Shown: positions 36,981-45,470 of the stretch, in pieces | Layout of the letters: the number at the start of each line of letters is the position of its first letter | Position numbering within the stretch: position 1 is the stretch's first letter | Assembly: GCF_031119625.1 (NCBI RefSeq) | Contig: NZ_JAVHZV010000030.1 | Coordinates: 62,001-126,000, forward strand | Length of the DNA stretch: 64,000 nt | Direction: 5' to 3' | From: Pseudomonas sp. G34 | GTDB lineage: Bacteria; Pseudomonadota; Gammaproteobacteria; Pseudomonadales; Pseudomonadaceae | Notes under the pieces: model-generated | Databases searched by the model: none | Seen by the model: only the letters and a program-made list of their open reading frames with translations | Told to the model about the DNA's origin: nothing | Translations under genes and position numbers: made by a program

Positions 36981-37202
36981 GAACCTGCTCACGATCTTTC
37001 TGGGCATGCGTACGGGCAACTGCCAGGCGGTAGCGGATATTCAACGACCTCGTGGGAGGGGCTTTAGCCGCGAGCTCTTTACGCCTGAACAAGCACAATC
37101 GCGGCTAAAGCCCCTCCTACAAAAGCAGCAGCGCCGATGGCCGCTACCGCCGCGCTGCAGTCAAAATAGCTAAAGCCCGGCATGAAGATCGTTAGCAGGT
37201 TC
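36981..37202. repeat. 222-bp nested palindromic element
   Basis: Three nested inverted pairs. Outer: GAACCTGCTCACGATCTT (36981-36998) with its complement at 37185-37202, one mismatch in 18. Middle: GGCGGTAGCGG (37026-37036) and CCGCTACCGCC (37141-37151), perfect. Inner: a Pseudomonas REP-type pair with GGGGCTTTAGCCGCGA (37057-37072) and TCGCGGCTAAAGCCCC (37099-37114). It fills the gap between the araD1-like and dehydrogenase genes, starting 38 bases before one start codon. Confidence 0.8.
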
Positions 37203-37222
37203 CAAGGCCCGGTGAACAATTT

Positions 37223-38218
37223 TTAAAGCGCGGTCACGCCACCCGGCTCGAGCGGCTCAGCCGCCGCTACCAGCCCATTGCGCAGGGGTGCGCCGAACGC
37301 TTTCATCTCGATCTCGAAGGTGTCGCCGGGTTGCGCCTGAATGCCGTCGGCATAGGACAGGGTCGCGGTGCCGAAGTAATGCACGTGCACGTCGCCCGGG
37401 CGCAGGAACTGCTGGTACTTGAAGTGGTGGAATTCCAGGTTCTCCAGGCTGTGGCACATGTTCTCCTCGCCGCTGAGAAACTCCTTCTCCCAGATCACTT
37501 CGCCGCCGCGATGAATGCGGCTGGTGCCGGACAGATGCGCCGGCAGCGCACCGACGCGCAGCTCCGGCCCGTAGGCGCAGAAGCGCAGCTTGGAGTGCGC
37601 CAGGTACAGGTAATTGCGGCGCTCCAGCACGTGGTCGGAGAACTCGTTGCCCAGCGCGTAACCCAGGCGATAGGGCTTGCCGTCATCCCCGATCACGTAC
37701 AGGCCGACCAGCTCCGGCTCCTCGCCACCATCTTCGGCGAAGCTCGGCAGCGGCAGGTCGGCACCTGGGCGCACGACGATGCTGCCGTCGCCCTTGTAGA
37801 ACCACTCCGGCTGCGCGCCAACCTGGCCGGCGCCTGGTTTGCCGCCCTCCAGGCCCCAGCGGAAGATGCGCATGGTATCGGTCAGGGTGGCTTCGTCCTG
37901 GCCCTTCTGCTGGTGCATCTTGTCGCGGGTCGAGGCGCTGCTCAGGTGGGTCAGGCCGGTGCCGCTGATCAGGCAGTGGGCCGGGTCCTGGTGATCCAGC
38001 GGCGCCAGGATGCGCCCGCCCTGCTGCAGCTCGGCATAGGCCGGGCCAGCGTCGCTGCCACGGTTCTCGACCTCGGCCTGCAGGCTGCGCCCGGCGCGGA
38101 TCGCCGCCAGCGCCAGCTCGCGGGTGCTGGCCACGCCGCGTACGGTATGCACGGCCTCGCCGTCGACAACGCCAACCTGACGCTGGCCGCTGGTGGTTTC
38201 GAACTGGATCAGTCGCAT
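37223..38218 (-). CDS. AraD1/GguC-family protein (FAH-fold sugar acid dehydratase or hydrolase)
   Basis: 331 residues, fumarylacetoacetate hydrolase-like fold. MRLIQFETTSGQRQVGVVDG starts it, and EPELVGLYVIGDDG with GYALGNEFSDHVLE gives the FAH metal-site region. Some members of this group are annotated as 2-keto-3-deoxy-L-arabonate dehydratase, one step before ketoglutarate semialdehyde, so it pairs with the downstream dehydrogenase. Substrate not proven. Divergent from a LysR regulator. Confidence 0.8.
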   Translation of the reverse strand: MRLIQFETTSGQRQVGVVDGEAVHTVRGVASTRELALAAIRAGRSLQAEVENRGSDAGPAYAELQQGGRILAPLDHQDPAHCLISGTGLTHLSSASTRDKMHQQKGQDEATLTDTMRIFRWGLEGGKPGAGQVGAQPEWFYKGDGSIVVRPGADLPLPSFAEDGGEEPELVGLYVIGDDGKPYRLGYALGNEFSDHVLERRNYLYLAHSKLRFCAYGPELRVGALPAHLSGTSRIHRGGEVIWEKEFLSGEENMCHSLENLEFHHFKYQQFLRPGDVHVHYFGTATLSYADGIQAQPGDTFEIEMKAFGAPLRNGLVAAAEPLEPGGVTAL

Positions 38219-38312
38219 GGCTTATCTCTCTTGTCAGTCTTGCCCGAACGGGTACAGGGCAGACTTTACGAGCTGAGCGCCAGCCTGCCTAATGACAGGC
38301 TCTGATCAAGCA

Positions 38313-38327
38313 ATAACCGATGGTTAT
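38313..38327. promoter_or_regulatory. Palindromic LysR-type site overlapping the regulator start
   Basis: ATAACC-GAT-GGTTAT is a perfect 15-bp interrupted palindrome. It covers the first possible ATG of the LysR gene (38320), which favours the second ATG (38332) and autoregulation. A weaker AGCCTG/CAGGCT pair lies at about 38282-38301 in the same divergent gap. Confidence 0.55.
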
Positions 38328-39252
38328 CACCATGCTCGCATCCCTCCCCGCCCTGGTTTCCCGATTGCGCCTGAAACAGCTGCGCCTGCTCATCGCCCTC
38401 GACGAACAGGGCTCCCTGCACAAGGCCGCCGACGCCGTGGCGATCAGCCAGCCAGGGGCGACCAAGGCGCTCAACGAAATCGAATCGGCATTCGGCACCC
38501 GGCTGTTCACCCGCACCAGCCAGGGCCTGGAGGCCAATGACCTGGGCCGTTGCGCGATCCGCTATGCGCGGCTGATCCACAGCGACCTGGCGCACCTGCG
38601 CGAGGAGATGCTCGGCATCCTGCAGGGCCAGGGCGGGCGCTTGGTGGTCGGGGTGATCATGGGCGCGGTGCCGCACCTGACCCGCGCCCTGTCGCGGCTG
38701 CGCGCGCGGCAACCGGAGCTGTCGGTGGAAATCGTCGAGGACACCAGCGCGCGGCTGCTCAGCCTGATCGACCAGGGCCGCCTGGATCTGGCGATCTGCC
38801 GCACCAGCGTGAGCCGCCGGCCGGACGACTACGACTGCCTGAGCCTGCATGACGAACAGCTGAAGGTGGTGGCCAACCCGGCCCATCCGCTGGCGGCTAC
38901 ACCGCGCCTGAGCCTGTCGCAACTGGCGGCCTACAGCTGGGTGGTGTTCCCGGCGAACATGCCGATGCGCCTGGTGCTGGAGCGGGCGTTCAGCGACGCC
39001 GAGCTGGAATTTCCGCGCTACCCGCTGGAAACCGCCTCGACCTTCGCCACCCTGATGCTGCTGCAGGAAGACCCGAACCTGGTGGCCCTGATGCCACGGG
39101 AAACCGCCCAGTCGGCGGCCCGCGCCGGCCAACTGGCCTGCCTGGAGATGGCCCAGGTGCTGCGCAGCGAGCCTTATGGGGTGATCAGCCGGCGCGGCGC
39201 GCCGTTATCGGCGCCAGCGCGTTTGCTGCTGGAAGAGTTGCGCGCTTCGTAG
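38320..39252 (+). CDS. LysR-family transcriptional regulator (GbpR-like)
   Basis: 310 residues from ATG 38320, or 306 from ATG 38332. N-terminal winged HTH (LRLKQLRLLIALDEQGSLHKAADAVA region, SQPGATKALNEIE) and a substrate-binding domain from about residue 95. Divergent from the araD1-dehydrogenase pair, which it likely controls; such regulators beside sugar genes often sense the sugar acid. The gene is preceded by a perfect palindrome that overlaps the first start codon. No good ribosome site is seen for either start. Confidence 0.88.
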   Translation: MVITMLASLPALVSRLRLKQLRLLIALDEQGSLHKAADAVAISQPGATKALNEIESAFGTRLFTRTSQGLEANDLGRCAIRYARLIHSDLAHLREEMLGILQGQGGRLVVGVIMGAVPHLTRALSRLRARQPELSVEIVEDTSARLLSLIDQGRLDLAICRTSVSRRPDDYDCLSLHDEQLKVVANPAHPLAATPRLSLSQLAAYSWVVFPANMPMRLVLERAFSDAELEFPRYPLETASTFATLMLLQEDPNLVALMPRETAQSAARAGQLACLEMAQVLRSEPYGVISRRGAPLSAPARLLLEELRAS

Positions 39253-39254
39253 TT

Positions 39255-39343
39255 GTAGGGTGGATGACGCTTTTTTCATCCACCATTGCGATTGCAGCGG
39301 TGGACGGGTCGGGCCGCGTAGGTGAAGCGTCGTCCACCCTACG
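39255..39343. repeat. Family A palindromic repeat, copy 2 (long form, inverted)
   Basis: Starts GTAGGGTGGATGACGC with the hairpin partner CATCCACC and continues through GGTGGACGGGTCGGGCCGCG; reverse complement aligns with 16075-16179 over most of its length. Confidence 0.8.
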
Positions 39344-39350
39344 AACTAAA

Positions 39351-39401
39351 TGTGGGAGCGCGCCATGCGCGCGAAAAATCGCGGGCATGGCCCGCTCCCA
39401 C
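39351..39401. repeat. Family C palindromic repeat, copy 2
   Basis: TGTGGGAGCGCGCCATGCGC at one end and GGCCCGCTCCCA at the other; first 24 bases identical to copy 1 at 35191. Confidence 0.75.
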
Positions 39402-39425
39402 TGGAGTTAGGCATCAACCCGCCGA

Positions 39426-40415
39426 TCAACGCCGATTGACGGTCTGCGCCGCGCGCAGCACATCTGCACCGATCTCCGCCTCGAAGCGCTGCCACACCGG
39501 GCGCATCGCTTCGCGCCAGGCTTCGCGTTGCTCGTGGGTCAGGGTGATGATCTGCGCGCGACCGGCGGCGACCAACTGCTCGCGGCTCTTGCGGTTGAGC
39601 TCCTCGGCGTCCTGGTTCACCTTGAAGCTGACTTCTTCGATGATCGCTTCGAGCTGGGTGCGCACCTGGTAGGGAATGCTGATCCAGAATTTGGAATTGC
39701 TGATCAGCATGTAGTTGAGCGAGCCGTGGTTGGTTTCGGTGATGAACGGCTGCACGCTGTCGAGCTTCTGGCTGGCCAGGTTCGACCAGGGGTTTTCCGC
39801 GCCTTGCACGGTGCCCTTCTGCAGCGCCGCCAGGGTTTCGCTAAAGGCCATCTTGCTGCCGGTGGCACCCAGTTGGGCGAACTGCGCCTCCAGTACCGGC
39901 GAGGGCTGAATCCGGAAGTTCAGGCCCTTGGCATCGGCAGGCGCCTTCAGCGCGCGGGTGGCGGAAAGCTGCTTCATGCCGTTGTTCCAGTAGGCCAGGC
40001 CGTAGATGTCATGGCTGGCCATGGAGCGCAGCAGCTCGCGGCTCTTCTCGCGTTTCTGAAAGCGCTTCACCGCCTCCAGGTCATCGAACAGGAACGGCAG
40101 GTCGAACACCTGCAGTTGCTTGGTGTAGGCATCGAACTTGGACAGCGAAGGCGCCAGCATCTGCACCTTGCCGTCACGCAGCGCCTGCAGCTCATCGGCA
40201 TCACCGAACAGCGTGGAGTTGGGGTACACCTCGACCTTCACCTTGTCGCCCAGGCGCTGCTCGACCAGTTCCTTGAACAATTGGGCGCCACGGCCTTTCG
40301 GGGTGTCTTCGGCGACCACATGGGAGAACTTGATGACGATGGGCTCGGCGGCGAGGGCCGGCGTGCAGATCAGCAGCAGGGCGGACAGCGCAGTGGTGAC
40401 GACGGACTTGAACAT
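39426..40415 (-). CDS. TRAP transporter substrate-binding protein (DctP family)
   Basis: 329 residues with a signal peptide ending near PALAAEP. DctP-type features: IKFSHVVAEDTPKGRGAQLF, the SPVLEAQFAQLGA region, and GTVQGAENPWSN with the asparagine found in C4-dicarboxylate members. It corresponds in place to P. aeruginosa PA4616, beside fprB. No DctQ or DctM gene is next to it here; it is an orphan binding protein unless the transporter genes lie elsewhere. Start ATG 40415 has AAGG upstream. Confidence 0.88.
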   Translation of the reverse strand: MFKSVVTTALSALLLICTPALAAEPIVIKFSHVVAEDTPKGRGAQLFKELVEQRLGDKVKVEVYPNSTLFGDADELQALRDGKVQMLAPSLSKFDAYTKQLQVFDLPFLFDDLEAVKRFQKREKSRELLRSMASHDIYGLAYWNNGMKQLSATRALKAPADAKGLNFRIQPSPVLEAQFAQLGATGSKMAFSETLAALQKGTVQGAENPWSNLASQKLDSVQPFITETNHGSLNYMLISNSKFWISIPYQVRTQLEAIIEEVSFKVNQDAEELNRKSREQLVAAGRAQIITLTHEQREAWREAMRPVWQRFEAEIGADVLRAAQTVNRR

Positions 40416-40719
40416 GCAATACCTTGGCAATAGCAGACAACGGCGCATGCGCGAGGCAGCACCTGAGGAAAAATGAGGGTTCGGATGACCTTCGGTGAGG
40501 TCGCTGTCGGCTAGGCCCGGCGCAGCGCGCGGGTGTCCGACTATTATTGGAGGGCTGCGCAGACGGGTCAGGCCGAGGCGACCGTTTTCGCAGGGCCGCG
40601 ATTCTTGTCGATCGCACCCGGTAGAACAAGCGCTAATAACGCCAACTGCTGCACAGCTTGAAGATTCACTGCCCGCACCGTGGCAGAATGCGCCCCGCCA
40701 CGCCCATCACGAGATCAGC
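40416..40719. other. 304-bp gap between dctP and rlmG
   Basis: Divergent promoter region. A GACCT/AGGTC small hairpin near 40487 and a CAGAAT (40684) close to rlmG are the only features seen. No gene found. Confidence 0.4.
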
Positions 40720-41841
40720 ATGTCGTCGTCTTTCGTCACCCCGTTCGCCACCCTTGAACTGCAGCGCCAGCCCGAGCAACCCGGCATGCCGCTGCAGGCC
40801 TTCGACGCCGCCGATGCCTACCTGCTCGAACAGGTGCAAGCGCTGCCAAGTGCCGCACGCGTGCTGCTGCTCAACGACAGCTTCGGCGCCCTGGCCTGCG
40901 CCCTGGCGGGCCGCGCCCAGGTGACCAGCAGCGGCGACTCGCACCTCGGCCACCTGGCGCTGCGCCTCAACCTGGCGCGCAACGGCCTGACTGAAGACGC
41001 GGTAACCTTCGTGCCAGCCAGCGAGCCAGCACGCGGCCCATTCGATGTGGTGCTGATCCGCGTGCCGAAAACCCTGGCCCTGCTGGAAGAACAGCTGATC
41101 CGCCTGCATGGCCAACTGGCGCCAGGCGCCCAGGTGATCGCCGGGGCGATGATCAAGCACCTGCCGCGCGCCGCTGGTGACCTGCTGGAAAAATACATCG
41201 GCCCGGTGCAGGCCTCGCTGGCGGTGAAAAAAGCCCGCCTGCTGCACGCCACACCCGAGGCAAAGCCGGCCGCGCAGTCGCCCTACCCGACCCGCTACCG
41301 CCTCGACAAACCGGCGCTGGAGCTCTGCAACCACGCCAACCTGTTCTGTCGCGAAGGCCTGGATATCGGCACCCGCGCCTTCCTGCCGCACCTGCCGCGC
41401 CACCTGGACGACCGCCGGGTGGCCGACCTGGGCTGCGGCAACGGGGTGCTGGGCATCGCCTACGCGTTGAGCAGCCCGGGTGCCGAGCTGACCCTGGTGG
41501 ACGAATCCTATATGGCGGTGCAGTCCGCCGCCGAAAACTGGCAGGCGGCGCTGGGCGAGCGCCCGGTGACCATCCGCGCCGGTGACGGCCTGGCCGAGCA
41601 GACCGAAGACTCGCTGGACCTGGTGCTGTGCAACCCGCCCTTCCACCAGCAGCAGGTGGTCGGCGACTTCCTTGCCTGGCGCATGTTCCAGCAGGCGCGC
41701 AGCGCGCTGGTCACCGGTGGCGAGCTGTGGATCGTCGGCAATCGCCACCTGGGCTACCACACCAAGCTGGCGCGACTGTTCCGTGGCGTCGAGCAGGTGG
41801 CGGCCACAGCGAAGTTCGTGGTGCTCAAGGCGACCAAGTAG
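40720..41841 (+). CDS. rlmG: 23S rRNA (guanine-N2) methyltransferase RlmG
   Basis: 373 residues; methylates G1835 of 23S rRNA. It has two Rossmann methyltransferase halves: an N-terminal degenerate one (residues 1-190) and a C-terminal active one with ADLGCGNGVLGIAYA and the catalytic LCNPPFHQQ (N-P-P-F). The ATG at 40720 (MSSSFVTPFATLELQ) was chosen; the open frame further upstream is outside the family. The length agrees with E. coli RlmG. Confidence 0.93.
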   Translation: MSSSFVTPFATLELQRQPEQPGMPLQAFDAADAYLLEQVQALPSAARVLLLNDSFGALACALAGRAQVTSSGDSHLGHLALRLNLARNGLTEDAVTFVPASEPARGPFDVVLIRVPKTLALLEEQLIRLHGQLAPGAQVIAGAMIKHLPRAAGDLLEKYIGPVQASLAVKKARLLHATPEAKPAAQSPYPTRYRLDKPALELCNHANLFCREGLDIGTRAFLPHLPRHLDDRRVADLGCGNGVLGIAYALSSPGAELTLVDESYMAVQSAAENWQAALGERPVTIRAGDGLAEQTEDSLDLVLCNPPFHQQQVVGDFLAWRMFQQARSALVTGGELWIVGNRHLGYHTKLARLFRGVEQVAATAKFVVLKATK

Positions 41842-41850
41842 GCGATACAA

Positions 41851-41931
41851 CCCCGGGTATCGCTGCGCTCGACGCCGGGCTAGCAGAGTTACCCGTAGCC
41901 TGCGGTTGAGCCCAGCGATACCCAACAATCC
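41851..41931. repeat. Family B repeats, head-to-head pair
   Basis: Two inverted copies: CCGGGTATCGCTGCGCTCGA (41853 on) and GTAGCCTGCGGTTGAGCCCA (41895 on). Same paired layout at 48242-48316. Between convergent rlmG and the phosphodiesterase gene. Confidence 0.75.
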
Positions 41932-41936
41932 TTCCC

Positions 41937-42788
41937 TCAGTCGATCAGACCATTGCCGTCGTAGAACGGATAGGGCCCCGGGTATTCACCGAACACCCCG
42001 GTGTGGGTGACCAGGCCATGCTCGGCATGCCAGTGGTGCAGCAGGTAGCCAGGCGGCTCCAGGTTGAAGTGGGCCGGCGCGGCGGGCTGCAGGTCCAGCA
42101 CGATCTGGTGGGAAACCCCGGGGCACACGCAGCTCAGGCTGCCGGCAAAACGCCGCTGGATGGCGCGGTGCAGGTGCCCGCAGAGCAGCCGCTCGACCTG
42201 CGGATGGCCGCCGATCAGCCACTCCAGCGCCGCCGCATTGCCAAACGGCTCGCGGTCCATATGGCCGATGCCGCTGATGAATGGTGGGTGGTGCAGGATC
42301 AGCACCGTCGGCACCTGCGGGCGCAGCGCCAGCTGGGCATCCAGCCAGCGCAGCTGGCTGTCCTGCAGTTGCCCGCCATGGCTGCCGGGAATCGTCGTGT
42401 CGAGGCCGATCAGGCGTACGGGGTGGCTATCGACCACCCAGTCCAGCGGCGCCTCGGCCAACTGCGGCAGGTAGGCGTGATCGGCGAAGGCGGCCAACAG
42501 GTGAGCACGATCATCATGGTTGCCGGGCACCAGGTAATAGGGCATGGCCAGGCGCTGCAGCTCGGGGCGCAGCACGGCGTATTCGTCCGGGTGACCGAAG
42601 TCCACCAGGTCACCACTGATAAGCACGATGTCCGGGCGCGGCTGGCTGGCGTTGAGGTGATCGACCGCACGGCGCAGCGCCGCCAGGGTGTCGACCACTC
42701 CGTAACTCGGCTTGCCGCCGGCCTTGAGGTGCAGGTCGCTGATCTGCGCGATCAGGAAGGTCGAAGTGCTGGGGATAACATCAGGCAT
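41937..42788 (-). CDS. Class III metallophosphoesterase (CpdA/GpdQ-like phosphodiesterase)
   Basis: 283 residues. Binuclear metal motifs are all there: SDLHL, SGDLVDFGH, VPGNHDDR, LHHPPF and CGHLH. Relatives hydrolyse cyclic nucleotides or glycerophosphodiesters. It is the last gene of the LacI-ABC operon and overlaps the ATP-binding gene by eight bases, so it probably processes what the importer brings in, such as a phosphodiester; this is inference from context. Confidence 0.85.
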   Translation of the reverse strand: MPDVIPSTSTFLIAQISDLHLKAGGKPSYGVVDTLAALRRAVDHLNASQPRPDIVLISGDLVDFGHPDEYAVLRPELQRLAMPYYLVPGNHDDRAHLLAAFADHAYLPQLAEAPLDWVVDSHPVRLIGLDTTIPGSHGGQLQDSQLRWLDAQLALRPQVPTVLILHHPPFISGIGHMDREPFGNAAALEWLIGGHPQVERLLCGHLHRAIQRRFAGSLSCVCPGVSHQIVLDLQPAAPAHFNLEPPGYLLHHWHAEHGLVTHTGVFGEYPGPYPFYDGNGLID

Positions 42789-43812
42789 TGAGGCTGAACA
42801 CTCGCTGTGGCTCGACGGCCAAGTTGATCAAATCGCCGGGGGCGTGCAGGCGGTCATCGCTGCTGTCCACCGACAGCGGCTGCGGGCCGCCCACGTCCAC
42901 CAGCAGGCGGCTTTGCGCGCCCTGGAAGAATTGCCCGAGCAGCCGCCCGCGCACCTGGCCTGGGCCACTGGTCACCTGCAAGTGCTCGGGGCGGCAATAC
43001 AGGGTGCCCGGCAGCTCGCTGGCGCTCCACGGCAACTCGCCGCCGTTGACCTGCACGCCATTGGCGGTGCGGCCAAGCACCGCGAACGCATTCAGGGTGC
43101 CGATGAAATTCGCCACGAAGGCATTGGCGGGTTGCTGGTAAAGCGCTCGCGGCGTGGCCAGCTGAGCGATGCGCCCACGCTCCATGACCAGAATGCGGTC
43201 ACCCAAAGCCATGGCCTCGCCCTGGTCGTGGGTGACGAACACCGCGGTGATGGCCAGCTCGCGCAGCAACTGGCCCAGCTCGCTGCGCAGGCGCTCGCGC
43301 AACTGCGCATCCAGGGCCGCCAGCGGTTCGTCGAGCAGCAGCACCCGCGGGCGTGGCGCCACGGCGCGGGCCAGGGCAACGCGCTGGCGCTGGCCGCCGG
43401 AAAGCTCATGGATCGCGCGATGGCCGTAACCCTGCAGGCCGACCAGTTCGAGCAGCTCGGCGCAGCGCCGTTCGCGTTCGGCACGCGGCACCTTGCGCAC
43501 CTTCAGGCCATAACCGATGTTGTCGGCCACGTTGAAGTTGGGAAACAGCGCGTAGTTCTGGAACACCATGCCCACGTCGCGGCGCTCGATGGGCAAGGGC
43601 GTGACATCACGCCCGGCGAACAGCACCTGCCCGGCATCCGGGCGCTCGAGCCCGGCGATCAGGCGCAGCGTGGTGGTCTTGCCGCAGCCGGACGGGCCGA
43701 GGATGGCCAGGGTCTCGCCCGCGTGGATCTCCAGGCTCAGGTCATCGACGGCGACGGTGCCATCGGCGAACGCCTTGCGGCAGTTGTGCAGGCGAATGGA
43801 GGTAGCGGTCAT
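42781..43812 (-). CDS. ABC transporter ATP-binding protein (PotA/FbpC/PhnT type)
   Basis: 343 residues. Walker A GPSGCGKTT, Q-loop QNYALFPNF, signature LSGGQRQRVALARA, Walker B VLLLDEPLAALD, switch H in VTHDQGEA, then a C-terminal TOBE-type domain (about 270-340). Overlaps the downstream gene by eight bases and the permease stop by four. Confidence 0.93.
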   Translation of the reverse strand: MTATSIRLHNCRKAFADGTVAVDDLSLEIHAGETLAILGPSGCGKTTTLRLIAGLERPDAGQVLFAGRDVTPLPIERRDVGMVFQNYALFPNFNVADNIGYGLKVRKVPRAERERRCAELLELVGLQGYGHRAIHELSGGQRQRVALARAVAPRPRVLLLDEPLAALDAQLRERLRSELGQLLRELAITAVFVTHDQGEAMALGDRILVMERGRIAQLATPRALYQQPANAFVANFIGTLNAFAVLGRTANGVQVNGGELPWSASELPGTLYCRPEHLQVTSGPGQVRGRLLGQFFQGAQSRLLVDVGGPQPLSVDSSDDRLHAPGDLINLAVEPQRVFSLNA

Positions 43813-44603
43813 CGTTGGTCTCCACGGGACAGGCGGGCGCTGAGCGCCTGCAGGGCGATCAGCAGCGGCACGATCATCAGCAGGAACAGCAGGGTGTAGG
43901 CGCTGGCGACTTCCAGCCGCGCCGAGGCGTAGCTGTCGGCCAGGCCCACCGGCAGGGTCTTGGTCATCGGTGTGTGGAGCATCCAGGTCAGGTTGAACTC
44001 ACCCAGCGACAGGGTGACGACCATCAGCACGCCGGCGAGGATGCCGGCCCGGCAGTTGGGCACCACCACGGTGAAGAAGCGCCGCAGTGGGCCGGCGCCT
44101 AGGCTGGCGGCGGCATCTTCGAGGGTCGGCAGGTGCTGGCGCTGCATCACCGCCATTACCGGGCGCACCAGAAACGGCAGGGTGAACAGCACGTGGCCGA
44201 CCAGGATGAACAGCCAGCTGCCACGAAAGCCGCCGAGGTGGCCGTATGTCAGCAGCAATGCGAGGGCGCTGGCCAGGCCGGGCATCGCCACGGGCAACAC
44301 CATCAGCTCCTCGAAGGCGCGGCTGAAGCGGTTGTTCATGCGCACCAGGGCGTAGGCCGCCGGCACGCCGATCACGCAGACGCACAACGCACAGGCCACC
44401 GCCAGTTGCAGCGACAGCCACACCGTCGGCGAATAGGCCTGCCAGACCTGCACCAGCCAGTCGAAGGTCAGGCCGCTGGAGAGGCCCTGGAAATAATTGC
44501 GGGTCAGCCCGGCGAGCAGCGACAGCAGCACCGGCACCAGCATGAAGGCGCAGACCAGGCAGGTGAAGATCAACTGCGCGGCAAACAGCGTCGAGCGTTT
44601 CAT
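43809..44603 (-). CDS. ABC transporter permease (second subunit)
   Basis: 264 residues, six predicted membrane segments; inner-membrane permease of the same importer, with the EAA loop DAAASLGAGPLRRFFTVVVP. ATG 44603 (MKRSTLFAAQL) was preferred to an upstream in-frame ATG. Its start overlaps the end of the first permease by four bases. Confidence 0.9.
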   Translation of the reverse strand: MKRSTLFAAQLIFTCLVCAFMLVPVLLSLLAGLTRNYFQGLSSGLTFDWLVQVWQAYSPTVWLSLQLAVACALCVCVIGVPAAYALVRMNNRFSRAFEELMVLPVAMPGLASALALLLTYGHLGGFRGSWLFILVGHVLFTLPFLVRPVMAVMQRQHLPTLEDAAASLGAGPLRRFFTVVVPNCRAGILAGVLMVVTLSLGEFNLTWMLHTPMTKTLPVGLADSYASARLEVASAYTLLFLLMIVPLLIALQALSARLSRGDQR

Positions 44604-45469
44604 AGCAGCCCTCCGGCTTTGCGCACCCACTTGCGGACCACCAGCAGCACCACCCAGGTCAGCGCACCGAGGATCACCGACAGCGCGGCGGCCACGCTGA
44701 AGTTGGCGTAGTTGGTGAACACGTTGTAGATCGCCACCGGGGTGACGTTGAGCTGGGTGCCCAGGGTGAACGCGGTGCCGAACGCGCCCATCGAGGTGGC
44801 GAAGCAGATCGCCCCGCAGGACACCAGCGCCGGCATCAGCCCGGGCACGATCACGTCCCAGGTCACCCGCCAGTGGCTGGCACCGAGCGAGCGGGCGGCC
44901 TCCTCCAGGCTGGCATCGAGACTTTCACTGGCAGCCATCACGGTGAGGATCACCCGCGGTATGGAGAAGTACAGGTAGCCGAGAAACAGCCCGGCCAGCG
45001 AGTAGGCGAACACCCAGCGCTCGCCCACCAGCCCCAGGCCCAGCGCGGCGAATATGCCCTGGCGGCCGGCCAGCAGAATCACCAGAAAGCCCACCACCAC
45101 GCCGGGGAACGCCAGGGGGAAGGTCAGCAAGGCGACCAGCGCCGAGCGACCGAAGAAGCGCTGACGGGCCAGAAACACCCCGCTGATGCTGCCCACCAGC
45201 AGCGCCGCCAGGGTCACCGATGCCGCCAGCACGCTGGTCTGCGCCAGGCTGCTCAGGTATTGGCCACTGCTCAGCACCTGCCAGTAGCCACTGCCCGCCT
45301 CGCCGCGGCTTTCACCGCCGAGCAGCACCAGGTGGGCCAGCGGCAGTATCCAGAAGGCCAGCAACACCGCGGCAGCCGGCACCAGCGCCACGGCAGCGCC
45401 GGGCCGCCAGCGCCACAGCGGCCGGCTGTCGGCCCTCACGGCCGAGCGGTTGCTCAGGGCGCTGCTCAC
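44600..45469 (-). CDS. ABC transporter permease (first subunit)
   Basis: 289 residues from a GTG at 45469, with AGAGGTG at 8-base spacing. About six membrane segments and the EAA loop EEAARSLGASHWRVTWDVIVP. Works with its neighbour as a heterodimer. The gap from the binding protein stop is one base. Confidence 0.9.
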   Translation of the reverse strand: MSSALSNRSAVRADSRPLWRWRPGAAVALVPAAAVLLAFWILPLAHLVLLGGESRGEAGSGYWQVLSSGQYLSSLAQTSVLAASVTLAALLVGSISGVFLARQRFFGRSALVALLTFPLAFPGVVVGFLVILLAGRQGIFAALGLGLVGERWVFAYSLAGLFLGYLYFSIPRVILTVMAASESLDASLEEAARSLGASHWRVTWDVIVPGLMPALVSCGAICFATSMGAFGTAFTLGTQLNVTPVAIYNVFTNYANFSVAAALSVILGALTWVVLLVVRKWVRKAGGLL

Positions 45470-45470
45470 C

